A DNA stretch of 55,469 bases from Nonomuraea longispora (GCF_004348345.1 NZ_SMJZ01000026.1:1-55469); one strand, 5' to 3'; positions 27,741 through 39,459 are shown, counted from the first letter of the stretch. Made by a program: numbers and translations. Notes: generated by a model from the sequence alone, not told the origin.

Positions 27741-29249
27741 TTACTTGATCTTGACCACCACGGAGTTCGCGAACTTGTCCGCGAACGTCTGCTGCAGCGG
27801 CTTGTCCCAGAGCATCGAGGCGCCGTTCAGGCCGCAGACGACGGCCGCCAGCAGGGTGCCGAACGGCAGGAAGTAGAGGATGTAGGCACCCCAGGTCACG
27901 CCGGCCCGCTTGATGGCGGCGTCGCCCGGCAGGCCGCCAGGAGGCATCATCTGCCCCACCGGCACGACCTTGATCCCCATGATCATCTTGCCGACCGTCT
28001 GGCCCTTCATCTTGTGCATGAGGAAGTCGTAACCGACGTAGACGGCGGTCAGGAGGATCGCCAGCACGATGTTGAGCGCGAACGAGCCGAACAGCCCCGA
28101 GGTGGCGCCGCTGGTCGAGTCGTAGCTCGCCAGGAAGAGCGCCGTGAGGAGAAGAGACAGCACGACCATCACGATGCCGAACAGGACACCGTCGACGATC
28201 CGCGCCACCAGACGCTGCCACCACTCCGCCAGCGGGGCGGGGGCTCCCGGCGGCTGCACGCCGACCGGGCCGTAGCCCGGCTGGCCGTAGGGGGCCTGGC
28301 CGTAACCGGCCTGCTGCGGCTGCCCGTAGGCCTGGCCGTACTGCTGCTGGTCGTAGCCACCCTGCTGGCCGTAACCGGGCTGGGCGTAACCGGGCTGGGC
28401 GTAACCGGGCTGGGACTGCTGGCCGTAGCCCTGCTGCCCGTAACCCTGCTGACCGTACTGCTGCTGGCCGTAGCCGGGCTGGGACTGCGGCTGCTGACCG
28501 TACTGGGGTTGCTGGCCGTAGCCCTGCGGGTCGTAACCCTGCTGGCCCGACTGCGGCTGCTGACCGTACTGGTTCTGGTCATAACCCTGCTGGCCCGACT
28601 GGGGTTGCTGGCCGTACTGCTGCTGGCCGTAGCCCTGCTGGTCGTAAGCCTGCTGGCCCGACTGCGGCTGCTGGCCGTAGCCCTGCTGCTGGCCGTACTG
28701 CTGCTGGTCGTAGCCCTGCTGGTCGTAGCCCTGCTGGCCGTAGCCGGGCTGGGACTGCGGCTGCTGACCGTACTGGGGTTGCTGACCGTAGCCCTGCTGG
28801 TCGTAACCCTGCTGGCCCGACTGCGGCTGCTGGCCGTAGCCCTGCTGGCCGTAGTCGGGCTGGGACTGCGGCTGCTGGCCGTACTGGGGTTGCTGGCCGT
28901 AGGCCGGTTGAGAGGGAGCCTGCTGGCCGTAGCCCTGCTGCTGGCCGTAGTCGGGCTGGGACTGCGGCTGCTGGCCATATTGAGGTTGCTGGCCGTAGCC
29001 CTGCTGCTGGCCATATTGGGGTTGCTGGCCGTAGCCCTGCTGCTGACCGTACTGGGGTTGCTGGCCGTAGCCCTGCTGCTGACCGTGGGGGGGCTGCTGG
29101 CCGTAGGCGTCGTCCGCTCGGTAGCCGACAACGGTGACGTCGGGGTCGGGCTCGCTGGGGTGGCGGCCCGGGTTCTGCTGGCCGTAGTGGGGAGGCGCAG
29201 AGTTCTCGCCGGATTCGTCCTGTGGGTACGGCGGCTGTCCGGTGCTCAC
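27741..29249 (-). CDS. RDD-family protein with Tyr/Gly/Gln-rich prion-like N-terminus
   Basis: A 502-residue protein in two parts. Residues 1-338 are of low complexity: after a short acidic lead containing [13 protein letters not shown], about 290 residues are built from [11 protein letters not shown] and [18 protein letters not shown] units, with almost only Tyr, Gly, Gln, Pro and Ser. From residue 339 an RDD membrane domain follows ([20 protein letters not shown]), with three or four helices and the [15 protein letters not shown] signature. The N-terminus recalls FUS-type prion-like domains and is probably disordered and cytosolic. Proline-rich RDD proteins are common in actinobacteria, but the Tyr/Gln density and length here stand out. 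The GTG start has GAGGTG upstream. Confidence 0.87.
   Translation of the reverse strand: MSTGQPPYPQDESGENSAPPHYGQQNPGRHPSEPDPDVTVVGYRADDAYGQQPPHGQQQGYGQQPQYGQQQGYGQQPQYGQQQGYGQQPQYGQQPQSQPDYGQQQGYGQQAPSQPAYGQQPQYGQQPQSQPDYGQQGYGQQPQSGQQGYDQQGYGQQPQYGQQPQSQPGYGQQGYDQQGYDQQQYGQQQGYGQQPQSGQQAYDQQGYGQQQYGQQPQSGQQGYDQNQYGQQPQSGQQGYDPQGYGQQPQYGQQPQSQPGYGQQQYGQQGYGQQGYGQQSQPGYAQPGYAQPGYGQQGGYDQQQYGQAYGQPQQAGYGQAPYGQPGYGPVGVQPPGAPAPLAEWWQRLVARIVDGVLFGIVMVVLSLLLTALFLASYDSTSGATSGLFGSFALNIVLAILLTAVYVGYDFLMHKMKGQTVGKMIMGIKVVPVGQMMPPGGLPGDAAIKRAGVTWGAYILYFLPFGTLLAAVVCGLNGASMLWDKPLQQTFADKFANSVVVKIK
28275..29110 (-). repeat. Degenerate tandem repeats encoding YGQQ units
   Basis: The N-terminal part of the RDD gene is made of repeated 12- to 24-base words, on the plus strand seen as CTGCTGGCCGTAGCC and GACTGCGGCTGCTG, in varied order. 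Such DNA can expand or contract and is prone to assembly error. Confidence 0.85.
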
Positions 29250-29334
29250 CGTGTCACCTCGCTTCGAGTGCGCGCGTGGCACATGTCAGGACACATGCCT
29301 GTGCTGCCCAACGTATCGACATAGGTATCAACAA

Positions 29335-29904
29335 TCACCTTTCCGTGTGGTCAAGGTCCGCGTCACCCGACGTCAGATGGAGCAGCATGCGGGTGTTGCC
29401 CAGGGTGTTCGGCTTGACGTGTTCCAGGTCGAGGAACTCCGCTACACCCTCGTCATACGAGGCCAGCAGCTCGGCGTAGACCTCGGGGGAGACTGGTGTG
29501 CCCTGGATGCGGCGGAAACCGTGCCTCGCGAAGAAGTCGACCTCAAAAGTAAGACAGAATACACGCTGCAGACCAAGATCTTTTGCCTGCTGGATCAGCG
29601 CCGAGACGATCCGGTGGCCGACCCCCATGCCTCGGCATTCGGGATCGACGGCCACCGTACGGACCTCCGCGAGGTCCTCCCAGAGCACGTGGAGCGCCCC
29701 GCAGCCGACGACCTGACCGCCACGCTCGGCCACCCAGAACTCCTGCACGTCTTCGTACAGCGTCACCGTGGCCTTCTTCAGGAGCCGCGGGCCCGCGCCC
29801 GCATAGGCGTCGACCAGGCGCCCGACCCCCCGCACGTCAGGCGTGCGAGCACGCCGGACCACCACCGCGGTCTCGGGCACAGTCAGTTCGGCCACCTGCT
29901 CCAT
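29335..29904 (-). CDS. argA: Amino-acid N-acetyltransferase (GNAT, N-acetylglutamate synthase type)
   Basis: A 189-residue GNAT. Features are VVRRARTPDVRGVGRLVD, the substrate strand EFWVAERGGQVVGCGALHVL, AEVRTVAVDPECRGMGVGHR (acetyl-CoA loop, R/Q-x-x-G-x-G/A-like), and VFCLTFEVDFFARHGFRRI near the end. This matches the short stand-alone N-acetylglutamate synthases of actinobacteria, which begin arginine synthesis. A general amino-acid acetyltransferase remains possible. I chose ATG 29904 (GGAG upstream) over ATG 29928, which has no ribosome site. It is divergent from the NlpC/P60 gene. Confidence 0.82.
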   Translation of the reverse strand: MEQVAELTVPETAVVVRRARTPDVRGVGRLVDAYAGAGPRLLKKATVTLYEDVQEFWVAERGGQVVGCGALHVLWEDLAEVRTVAVDPECRGMGVGHRIVSALIQQAKDLGLQRVFCLTFEVDFFARHGFRRIQGTPVSPEVYAELLASYDEGVAEFLDLEHVKPNTLGNTRMLLHLTSGDADLDHTER

Positions 29905-30149
29905 GGCTCTCCAGAGTACAGATGTCATTACGGCTCGGACCTAACTCGCATGTCTCCGCCCATCCTGTTACAACTCGTGGCCGAGCGAGCACGACGCCGC
30001 GCCCGGGCCTCGTCTGGGAGGAAGCACCACATACGGCCCCACCGGCACGACTGCCACCGAGATCCCCTTGTGACACTTCGGTTGCGAAACCTCTACAGAG
30101 TTGGCAGTTCTGGTTGAGCAGGAACCCGGAGTGCATTAGTGTCCAGCGA

Positions 30150-30304
30150 CGATGATCCCCGCGTGTCGCGCACGGGGAGACACGCTCAATTCCCCTTCAG
30201 GGAAGCCGGGGACCCGCCGGTGGCGACCGCCATCACGGGGTGAATCCGAGTTTTTCGGTAGGGCTGCTCCGGCCCGAACCCGTCAGCTAACCCGGTAGGC
30301 GTCT
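30150..30304 (+). promoter_or_regulatory. c-di-AMP riboswitch (ydaO-yuaA type)
   Basis: The leader contains the conserved words of actinobacterial ydaO elements in order: GATCCCCGCGTGTCGC, GGGGAGACACGCTCA, GGGAAGCCGGGGACC, CACGGGGTGAATCC, GGTAGGGCTG and CCCGAACCCGTCAGCTAACC. It ends just ahead of an NlpC/P60 gene, the usual target. The element is generally an OFF switch on c-di-AMP binding. The DisA cyclase that would make the ligand is encoded at 7.4 kb. Boundaries are approximate. Confidence 0.9.
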
Positions 30305-30322
30305 ATGAGAGGAGCATGGTTG

Positions 30323-31366
30323 GTGAAGCGCACGCTCGACCGTGGGAGGAAGGCGCCGGGCAGGCACGCCGGCCCTCCGCAACCCCCCCGGTCGCGCCAC
30401 CGCCTCGGTGTGGCAAGTCTCACAATCGCCGCGCTGCTGCTGTTGGTTCCCACCGGCCCTGCCTTCGCCGACCCCAAGCCCTCGCTCAAGGACCTCGCCT
30501 CGCGGGTCGAGAAGATGCACACCGAGATCGAGACGCTCACCGAGCAGTTCAACGGCCAGCGGGAGAAGCTGAAAACGGCCAAGAAGGCCGCCGAGGCCGC
30601 ACGTAAGACGCTGGCGGCCAGTGAGGCGGACCTGTCGGCCAAACGCGCCAAGGCCGCCCTGCTCGCCCAGAACGCCTACATCACGGGCGGGCTGAGCCGG
30701 GCGCTGGCGTTCACCTCCTCCGAGAACCCCGACAACTTCCTCGACAGCGCCGCGACCACGTTCGCCATCGAGCAGCGGCAGGGCGAGGAGCTCAACCAGC
30801 TCATCAAGGCCATGAAGGCCGCCGAGCGCGCCAGGGCGGGCGCCAAGTCGCGCATCACCGAGGTCGAGAAGATCGTCAAGGACCTCGACGCCAAGCGCGG
30901 CAAGATCAGCAAGCTGGTCGCCAAGGTCGAGAGCAACCTGTTCAGGCGGGCGCTGGGCGAGGCCGGCCGTCCCGGCACGCGCGCCACCCGCGTCAACCTG
31001 CCGATCGCCGGCAGCGGCAAGGCCGCGCAGGCGGCACGGTGGGCGCTCACACAGCAGCTCAAGCCGTACGTCTGGGGCGCCGAGGGTCCCGGCTCCTATG
31101 ACTGCTCCGGCCTGGTGATGGCGGCCTATCAGCGGGTGGGCATCTCGCTGCCGCACTACACCGGCAACCAGTGGACGGCCGGCCGGCACATCTCACGCGA
31201 CGAGATGCGCCCTGGTGATCTGGTGTTCTTCTACAGCGACCTGCATCACGTGGGCATCTATCTCGGCGGCGGCATGATGGTGCACGCCCCTCGGACGGGT
31301 GATGTGGTGCGGATCGCGTCGATCGAACGGCGGCCGTTCGCGGGTGCGGTGCGCATCGCCGACTGA
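30323..31366 (+). CDS. Secreted NlpC/P60 peptidoglycan hydrolase
   Basis: A 347-residue protein. It has a signal peptide with a long basic start (ending ALLLLVPTGPAFADPK), then a coiled-coil region (residues about 55-200, LKDLASRVEKMHTEIETLTE), and a C-terminal NlpC/P60 endopeptidase. The triad residues are visible: Cys261 in YDCSGLVMAAY, His in LHHVGIYLGGG and His in MMVHAPRTG. Such RipA-like enzymes cut stem peptides between D-Glu and the diamino acid. The GTG at 30323 has AGAGGAG at 30308-30314; the ATG at 30305 would overlap that site. Expression is expected to be controlled by the c-di-AMP riboswitch upstream. Confidence 0.93.
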   Translation: MKRTLDRGRKAPGRHAGPPQPPRSRHRLGVASLTIAALLLLVPTGPAFADPKPSLKDLASRVEKMHTEIETLTEQFNGQREKLKTAKKAAEAARKTLAASEADLSAKRAKAALLAQNAYITGGLSRALAFTSSENPDNFLDSAATTFAIEQRQGEELNQLIKAMKAAERARAGAKSRITEVEKIVKDLDAKRGKISKLVAKVESNLFRRALGEAGRPGTRATRVNLPIAGSGKAAQAARWALTQQLKPYVWGAEGPGSYDCSGLVMAAYQRVGISLPHYTGNQWTAGRHISRDEMRPGDLVFFYSDLHHVGIYLGGGMMVHAPRTGDVVRIASIERRPFAGAVRIAD

Positions 31367-31395
31367 AAGCCCCTGGCCCGGCGGCGCGCGCCCCG

Positions 31396-31608
31396 CTAGA
31401 TCAGCTGGCGGCGTGCCGCCCACGCCACGGCCTCGATCGCGGTGGCGACGCCGATGCGGTCGCAGATGCCGCGCAACCTCCGGCGTACGGTGCGGCCGCT
31501 GATGTCCAGGTGTCTCCCCACTCGATCGACCGTGACTCCTCTGGCGAGTTCCGCCAGTAACGCCAGATCCGCATGGCTCAGCTCAACGCCTTCAGTGAGC
31601 ACTTCCAT
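31396..31608 (-). CDS. Small LuxR-type helix-turn-helix protein
   Basis: A 70-residue protein: MEVLTEGVELSHADLALLAE is followed by LARGVTVDRVGRHLDISGRT and VRRRLRGICDRIGVATAIEA, ending AVAWAARRQLI. This is a bare LuxR/GerE-type DNA-binding domain without a receiver or ligand domain. The ATG has GGAGG upstream. It is convergent with the NlpC/P60 gene (29-base gap) and separated from lysS by about 530 bases. Stand-alone HTH proteins of this kind are common in actinobacteria and mostly uncharacterised. Confidence 0.8.
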   Translation of the reverse strand: MEVLTEGVELSHADLALLAELARGVTVDRVGRHLDISGRTVRRRLRGICDRIGVATAIEAVAWAARRQLI

Positions 31609-32138
31609 CGGGAGCCCTCCCCCCAGCAGCAGGCCTGGACCCCTCTTAGCCAGGCCACAGCCGCTCCTCGCAGACGGTAAACGCATCATGGAAAGGTCGT
31701 CAAGCACCACAATCGCCGCCCTTGACCAGCGCAGTTGACATGATTCGCGGTACATGGCCGGGTCGCGTGGGCCGGCACGTTCCGCCGCGCCACGCACCAT
31801 GCGCCCGCCGTTTGCGTCACGCTCGATCCGGTGCCGACCGGCCCGGTTTTTGATCCCTCCGCCGGCGGGTTTCTGCATGATCCATACGACGCGCAGCCGC
31901 TCTCCACCACGGGCTGCGGCACGCGCCGGCCCGTTATTTCCGGACCCGGCCGGAGGCCGCCGCCCTCGTGGCCGTGGAGCCGCGGACAAGCTCCTGGAGC
32001 ACGCCGTACGCCCGGCCACGGCCTTGACCCGGAGCTGACAAGCCCGTGCGGATCGGGGGCGACGGCCCGCGACGTGCCGCACGGCACGAACGTGAGCGCC
32101 CGGAAGACCATGCCTCCGGGCGCTCGATCCTGCGGGGG
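31609..32138. other. 530-bp intergenic region upstream of the HTH gene
   Basis: No supported gene on either strand. It holds the lysS terminator hairpin near its right end and presumably the promoter of the leftward HTH gene. I see nothing else definite. Confidence 0.45.
32094..32125 (-). terminator. Hairpin terminator after lysS
   Basis: GAGCGCCCGGA pairs perfectly with TCCGGGCGCTC across a 10-base loop. It lies 13 bases past the lysS stop and would end the cofactor operon. Confidence 0.75.
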
Positions 32139-33620
32139 TCAGTGCGTCGGCTTCACCAGGGGGAACAGAATGGTCTCCCGGATGTTCCTGCCGGTGAAGG
32201 CCATGATCATGCGGTCGATGCCGGCGCCCATGCCGCCCGTCGGCGGCATCGCGTATTCGAGCGCCTGCAGAAAGTCCTCGTCGAGCTGCATGGCCTCCGG
32301 GTCGCCGCCCGCGGCCAGCAGGGACTGCTCGACCAGGCGGCGGCGCTGCTCGATGGGGTCGTTGAGCTCGGAGTAGGCGGTGCCGAGCTCGGTGCCGAAC
32401 CCGATGAGGTCCCACTTCTCGGTCACGAGCGGGTCGTCGCGGTGCTGCCGGGCAAGCGGCGAGGTCTCCAGCGGATAGTCCATGACGAACGTGGGCTGGA
32501 TGAGCGTGTGCTCCACGAGCGCCTCGAACAGCTCCTGCACGAGCTTGCCCGGACCCCACTTCGGGTCCCACGGGATCTCGCGCCGGTCGGCGATCTTGCG
32601 CAGCTCTTCCAGCGACGTCGAGGTCGTGATCTCCTCGCCGACGGCCTCCGACACCGCGCCGTAGAGGGTGATGCGCGGCCACTCGGGGATGCCCAGGTCG
32701 ACCTCGACGCCGTCGTGCACGACCACCGTGCCGTCCAGGGCGGCCACCACGGCCTTCTGGTACATCCGCTGGGTGAGGTCGGCCATGTCGTGGTAGTCGA
32801 GGTAGGTGCCGTAGGCCTCGATCATGGTGAACTCGGGGTTGTGCGTCGAGTCGGCGCCTTCATTGCGGAAGTTGCGGTTGATCTCGAAAACCTTCTCGAT
32901 GCCGCCCACCACGAGCCGCTTGAGATAGAGCTCGATCGCGATGCGGAGATAGAGCTCCATGTCGTAGGCGTTGATGTGCGTCTTGAACGGCCGGGCCGTG
33001 GCGCCGCCGTGGATCGGCTGCAACATCGGCGTCTCGACTTCGAGGTAGCCCTCCTCGTGCCAGAAGTCGCGCACCGCGCGCACGGTGGCGCTGCGGACCC
33101 TGGCCATCTTCCTGGACTCGTCGTTGACGATCAGGTCGACGTAGCGCTGGCGGACCCGCGCCTCCGGGTCGGTGAGACCGACGTGCTTCTCCGGCAGCGG
33201 CCGCAGGCACTTGCTGGTGATTTGCCAGCTGTCGGCGAGAACGGACAGCTCGCCCCTGCGCGAGGTGATGACCTCGCCGGTCACGCCCACGTGGTCGCCC
33301 AGGTCGACGTCGCGCTTCCAGCGGGCCAACGACTCCTCGCCGACCTTGTCGAGCGAGATCATGACCTGCAGGTCGGCGCCGCCGTCGCGGAGGGTGGCGA
33401 AGCAGAGCTTGCCGCCCACGCGGTTGAGCATGACGCGCCCCGCGACCGAGACCGTGTCACCGGTGGCGGTGTCGGGCTCCAGGCCCTGGTATTTCTCCCT
33501 GACCTCGGCGTTGGTGGCCGTGCGTGGGAAATTCACCGGGTAAGGGTCGACGCCCTCGCTGCGAAGGCGGTCGAGCTTCTCCCTCCGGATGCGCATCTGC
33601 TCGGGAAGTTCGTCGCTCAC
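32139..33620 (-). CDS. lysS: Lysine--tRNA ligase (class II)
   Basis: A 493-residue class II synthetase. The N-terminal OB-fold anticodon domain (VSVAGRVMLNRVGGKLCFAT) precedes the catalytic core with motif 1-like YLEVETPMLQPIHGGA, motif 2 FEINRNFRNEGADSTHNPEFT and motif 3 GMGAGIDRMIM. This is LysRS rather than AspRS/AsnRS, shown by the ARPFKTHINAYDMELYLRIA block. It is last in a leftward run behind coaX (49-base gap). The start is GTG at 33620. Length is normal. Confidence 0.97.
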   Translation of the reverse strand: MSDELPEQMRIRREKLDRLRSEGVDPYPVNFPRTATNAEVREKYQGLEPDTATGDTVSVAGRVMLNRVGGKLCFATLRDGGADLQVMISLDKVGEESLARWKRDVDLGDHVGVTGEVITSRRGELSVLADSWQITSKCLRPLPEKHVGLTDPEARVRQRYVDLIVNDESRKMARVRSATVRAVRDFWHEEGYLEVETPMLQPIHGGATARPFKTHINAYDMELYLRIAIELYLKRLVVGGIEKVFEINRNFRNEGADSTHNPEFTMIEAYGTYLDYHDMADLTQRMYQKAVVAALDGTVVVHDGVEVDLGIPEWPRITLYGAVSEAVGEEITTSTSLEELRKIADRREIPWDPKWGPGKLVQELFEALVEHTLIQPTFVMDYPLETSPLARQHRDDPLVTEKWDLIGFGTELGTAYSELNDPIEQRRRLVEQSLLAAGGDPEAMQLDEDFLQALEYAMPPTGGMGAGIDRMIMAFTGRNIRETILFPLVKPTH

Positions 33621-33669
33621 ACCAACAAAGGGTAGGGGATCCGGCGAACCACAGGGACTCGCGCGGGTC

Positions 33670-34452
33670 TCAGGCCGCGTTACGGTGGTAGATCAGCCGC
33701 AGCCCGATGAGGGTCAGCCACGGCTCGTGCACGTCGATCGAGCGTGACTCGCCCACGACCAGCCCCGCGTGCCCGCCGGTGGCCACGACCGTCACCTCGT
33801 CGGGGTCGTCGGCCAACTCGGCGGCGATGCGCTCGACGATGCCGTCGACCTGGCCGGCGAAGCCGTAGATGATGCCCGCCTGCAGGGCCTCCACCGTGTT
33901 CTTCGCGATCACCGAGCGGGGGCGTACGAGCTCGACCTTGTGCAGTTGCGCTCCGGCGGCGGCCAGGGCGTCGACGGAGATCTCGATGCCGGGCGCGGTG
34001 ACCGCGCCGACGTATTCGCCCTTGGCCGACACCGCGTCGAACGAGGTGGCGGTGCCGAAGTCGACGATGACGCACGGGCCGCCGTACTGGTCGATGGCCG
34101 CGAGCGCGTTGACGATGCGGTCGCTGCCGACCTCCTTGGGGTTGTCCATGCGTACGGGGACGCCGGTGCGGATGCCCGGCTCCACGATCACCGCATTCAC
34201 GTCACCGTAGTAGCGGCGGCACATCTCGCGCATCTCGTTGAGCACGCTCGGCACGGTGGAGCAGATGGCGATGCCGTCGATGTCGGCCCCTTTGAGCAGC
34301 GGCGACTGCGTCAGCAGACCCTGCAGCACGACCGCGATCTCGTCGGCGGTGCGGCGGGCGTCGGTGGCCAGCCGCCAGTGCTCGATGACGTCCTCGCCCT
34401 CGAAAAGCCCCAGCACCGTATGCGTGTTGCCGACGTCGATCGTGAGCAGCAT
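33670..34452 (-). CDS. coaX: Type III pantothenate kinase
   Basis: A 260-residue ASKHA-fold kinase for the first step of coenzyme A synthesis. Seen are the N-terminal phosphate loop LLTIDVGNTHTVLGLF, the catalytic-site region NPKEVGSDRIVNALAA, VDFGTATSFDAV and GGHAGLVVGESR. The ATG at 34452 starts only a few bases after the nadBC stop, so the genes are probably co-translated. panC lies upstream in the same operon, so pantothenate synthesis and its phosphorylation are linked. Confidence 0.96.
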   Translation of the reverse strand: MLLTIDVGNTHTVLGLFEGEDVIEHWRLATDARRTADEIAVVLQGLLTQSPLLKGADIDGIAICSTVPSVLNEMREMCRRYYGDVNAVIVEPGIRTGVPVRMDNPKEVGSDRIVNALAAIDQYGGPCVIVDFGTATSFDAVSAKGEYVGAVTAPGIEISVDALAAAGAQLHKVELVRPRSVIAKNTVEALQAGIIYGFAGQVDGIVERIAAELADDPDEVTVVATGGHAGLVVGESRSIDVHEPWLTLIGLRLIYHRNAA

Positions 34453-34455
34453 CAA

Positions 34456-36999
<2,544 letters not shown>

Positions 37000-37080
37000 G
37001 GGGGTCTCCTCAGCGAGGCAAATCTCGTCAACATGACGATAACCTGTCCTCCGGCGTGGACTCTCCCCGGGGGTGCCCGC

Positions 37081-37917
37081 TCAGCCGCGGCTCAACGTCA
37101 CGCTGACGTTGTCGATCAGGCGCGTGGTCCCCACCCTGGCGGCCACCGCGAGCACGGCCATGCCGTCGTACGTCCCGTCCACCTCGGCGAAGGTCGCCGG
37201 ATCGACGAGGACCAGGTAGTCGACGTCGAGCTCCGGCCCCGCCGCGTCGAGCACCTCCCGCGCCGCGGCGCGGATCCTGGACGGCGTGAGCTCGGCCGCA
37301 CCCGCCCGGAGCGCCCGCGAGAGCGCCAGCGCCACCCGCCGGTCGTCATCGGACAGGAACCGGTTGCGGCTGGACAGGGCCAGGCCGTCGGGCTCGCGGA
37401 CGGTGGGCACGTCGAGGATCTCGATCGGCAGGTCGAGGTCGGCGACCATACGGCGGATGAGGGCGAGCTGCTGGGCGTCCTTCTGCCCGAACACCGCCAG
37501 CCCCGGCTGGACCACGTTGAACAGCTTGAGCACCACGGTGAGCACCCCGTCGAAGTGACCGGGCCGGGCTGCCCCTTCGACGACGGAGCCCATCCGGCCC
37601 GCGGTGACGCCCACCTGGCGGTCGGGCGCGTACATGTCCTCGACGGCCGGGTGGAACACAACGTCGACGCCCTCGGCACGGCACACGTCGAGATCCGCCT
37701 CGAATGTACGGGGATATCGCGAAAAATCGTCATTAGGGGAAAATTGCAGAGGATTGACGAAGATGCTGACCACAACGTGATCGGCCCGAGCGCGGGCCTG
37801 CCTGATCAGCGCCTGGTGCCCCTCGTGCAGCGCACCCATGGTCGGCACGAGGGCCACCTCGCCACCACCCCGGGCCTTGACCAGATCTTCCCTGTTCCTT
37901 GCGACGATCAGCTCCAT
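37081..37917 (-). CDS. panC: Pantothenate synthetase
   Basis: A 278-residue ligase joining pantoate and beta-alanine. The signatures are LVPTMGALHEGHQALIRQA (HxGH-like), VSIFVNPLQFSPNDDF, GQKDAQQLALIRRM and LALSSRNRFLS (KMSKS-like). It lies between DUF2520 (20-base gap) and nadBC (82-base gap) in a leftward operon. Codons 48-60 or so (SIFVNPLQFSPNDDFSRYPR) are strikingly A/T-rich compared with the rest of the gene. The ATG at 37917 fits the family start. Confidence 0.96.
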   Translation of the reverse strand: MELIVARNREDLVKARGGGEVALVPTMGALHEGHQALIRQARARADHVVVSIFVNPLQFSPNDDFSRYPRTFEADLDVCRAEGVDVVFHPAVEDMYAPDRQVGVTAGRMGSVVEGAARPGHFDGVLTVVLKLFNVVQPGLAVFGQKDAQQLALIRRMVADLDLPIEILDVPTVREPDGLALSSRNRFLSDDDRRVALALSRALRAGAAELTPSRIRAAAREVLDAAGPELDVDYLVLVDPATFAEVDGTYDGMAVLAVAARVGTTRLIDNVSVTLSRG

Positions 37918-37936
37918 GCCGGCCCTCTCTCATCCT

Positions 37937-38827
37937 TCAAGTCCATATGTTGCCCCCCAGCGCGTCGAGCAGCCTCTCCGCCTCCTCGGGCTTGAGCAGC
38001 CCCGCCGCGAGCGCCCGGTCCGCCGTGAGCCTGGCCAGCGCGATGTAGGCGTCGGCCGCCTCCGGAGCGGCCAGGATGAGCGCGTCGACGTGCTTGCGTA
38101 CGGTGTCGGCGTCGCCCCGCACCACCGGGCCGGTGAGCCCACCGATCCCGAGCCGCAGCACGTTGTCGAGCGCGGCGCCGAGCAGCGGCCCCAGCATCCG
38201 GCCCGGGTGGTCGACGCCGATGCGCCCGAGCAGGTCAGACGACTCGGCGATGAGCGTGACCATGTGGTTGGCCGCTCCCGCGAGCGCCGCGTGGTAGAGC
38301 GGGCGGTCGGCGTCGGCGATCCAGACCGGCTCGCCGCCCATCTCGATCACCAGGGCCTCGGCGATGGGACGCAGCACGTCGGGCGCGGTCACGCCGTAGG
38401 AGATGCCGGTGAGCTTGTTGAGATCGTCGTCGCGACCGGTGAAGGTCATCACCGGGTGCAGCGCGAGCGGCAGCGCGCCGGCCCCGGCCGCCGGGTCGAG
38501 CACGGACAGCCCGTACGCCCCGCTGGTGTGCACGAGCAGCTTGCCGTGCAGGTCGGCCTTCGTGGACGCCAGCCCGTGAACCAGGTCGGGCAGCGCGTCG
38601 TCGGGAACGGTGAGCAGGATCAGCTGCGCCGCCGCCACGACCTGGTCGGGCCGGGACAGCGTGACACCGAGCCGGTCGGCGGCCCACCGCTGCGAATTGT
38701 CGGACACACCGCTGGCGGCCACCACCCGGTGGCCCGCCTGCGCCAGCGCGGCCCCGAGGGCCGAGCCCACCTTGCCCGCACCGAGCACGCCTACGGTCAG
38801 CCGTGCCGGGCGATCACCCGCGTCCAT
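37937..38827 (-). CDS. Rossmann-fold and DUF2520 domain protein
   Basis: A 296-residue protein. The N-terminal Rossmann domain binds NAD(P) (LTVGVLGAGKVGSALGAALAQAGHRV), followed by a middle part (LLTVPDDALPDLVHGLA, LVHTSGAYGLSVL, ALHPVMTFTG) and a helical DUF2520 dimerisation domain (PLYHAALAGAANHMVTLIAES). It resembles dehydrogenases of the ketopantoate reductase and beta-hydroxyacid types, and its steady place just before panC suggests a role in pantothenate synthesis, which is an inference. The ATG at 38827 has AGGGGTG upstream. It is the first gene of the operon. Confidence 0.88.
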   Translation of the reverse strand: MDAGDRPARLTVGVLGAGKVGSALGAALAQAGHRVVAASGVSDNSQRWAADRLGVTLSRPDQVVAAAQLILLTVPDDALPDLVHGLASTKADLHGKLLVHTSGAYGLSVLDPAAGAGALPLALHPVMTFTGRDDDLNKLTGISYGVTAPDVLRPIAEALVIEMGGEPVWIADADRPLYHAALAGAANHMVTLIAESSDLLGRIGVDHPGRMLGPLLGAALDNVLRLGIGGLTGPVVRGDADTVRKHVDALILAAPEAADAYIALARLTADRALAAGLLKPEEAERLLDALGGNIWT

Positions 38828-39231
38828 GACGTCACCCCTGTCGACTGCGAACGAGAAACCCGCTGGGCGCACTGCCGCTCACGGGGTCTCGACAAGTGAC
38901 GGCACCAGGGCGGCAGCTCGCTGATGCGGGCTCTATCTTTCGTGATGGCGCTGGCGACCAGGGTAACGGCCTGACGGAGCCGAGCATGTGACCGTGCCTT
39001 TGCCGCGCGTTGAGTTAACGACAAAAGCGACAAGGGCATACAAAAAACGCACCCCCTGTCGGAAGAGATGAGGAGAGGGGTTCACCGATGGCAGCAGGCG
39101 CCGAGTCCGTCCTCTGGACCCGACGCCCGCGAAAGATGTGAACCTCTTGGAGGTGCACCGGGCCGGCCGACCGCCGACTGACCAGCCCGGGACGGACCCG
39201 GGCCGGCCTGCGCCGGCCCGGGCTCCGCCTT
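38828..39231. other. 404-bp intergenic region between chaplin and DUF2520 genes
   Basis: No gene is supported. It contains the chaplin terminator at its right side and presumably the promoter of the leftward pan/nad operon at its left. A short A-rich run (near 39040) is the only other notable composition. Confidence 0.45.
39197..39222 (-). terminator. Hairpin terminator after the chaplin gene
   Basis: CCCGGGCCGGC pairs perfectly with GCCGGCCCGGG across the 4-base loop CTGC. It begins 10 bases past the chaplin stop. Confidence 0.8.
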
Positions 39232-39459
39232 TCAGTGGTGACTGGGCACGTGGGCGAAGGCGCCGCCCTTGCAGCCGGCGAGCGCGCCGCCAATGACCGC
39301 CACCGCGTTGCCACAGACGTTGACGGGGATGGCGATGGGCAGGTGCAGCTGGTTGCCCGAGGCGATGCCACCGGCGCCGCTGGTGATGTCGGCGTGCGCG
39401 GGGGCGGCGAGGGACAACATCGCAACGGCTCCGGCGACGGCCATGGCCTTCTTCAGCAT
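39232..39459 (-). CDS. Short chaplin
   Basis: A 75-residue secreted protein: signal peptide LKKAMAVAGAVAMLSLAAPA followed by one chaplin domain (SGNQLHLPIAIPVNVCGNAV ... IGGALAGCKGG) with its two cysteines and Gly-Asn motif. Short chaplins are secreted amyloid-forming surface proteins that lower water surface tension and coat aerial hyphae. There is no sortase signal, so it is not wall anchored. The ATG at 39459 has GAGGAG upstream and a strong terminator follows. It indicates an aerial-mycelium-forming lifestyle. Confidence 0.92.
   Translation of the reverse strand: MLKKAMAVAGAVAMLSLAAPAHADITSGAGGIASGNQLHLPIAIPVNVCGNAVAVIGGALAGCKGGAFAHVPSHH

Noticed and set aside
28014..29324. A 436-residue plus-strand frame of repeated Leu/Ala/Val ([10 protein letters not shown]) opposite the RDD gene
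   Set aside because: It is the antisense reading of the Tyr/Gln/Gly repeats; the RDD domain and GTG with ribosome site are on the other strand.
31396..32682. Long upstream extension of the small HTH gene frame
   Set aside because: The extension has no protein character and overlaps lysS; the ATG at 31608 with GGAGG fits better.
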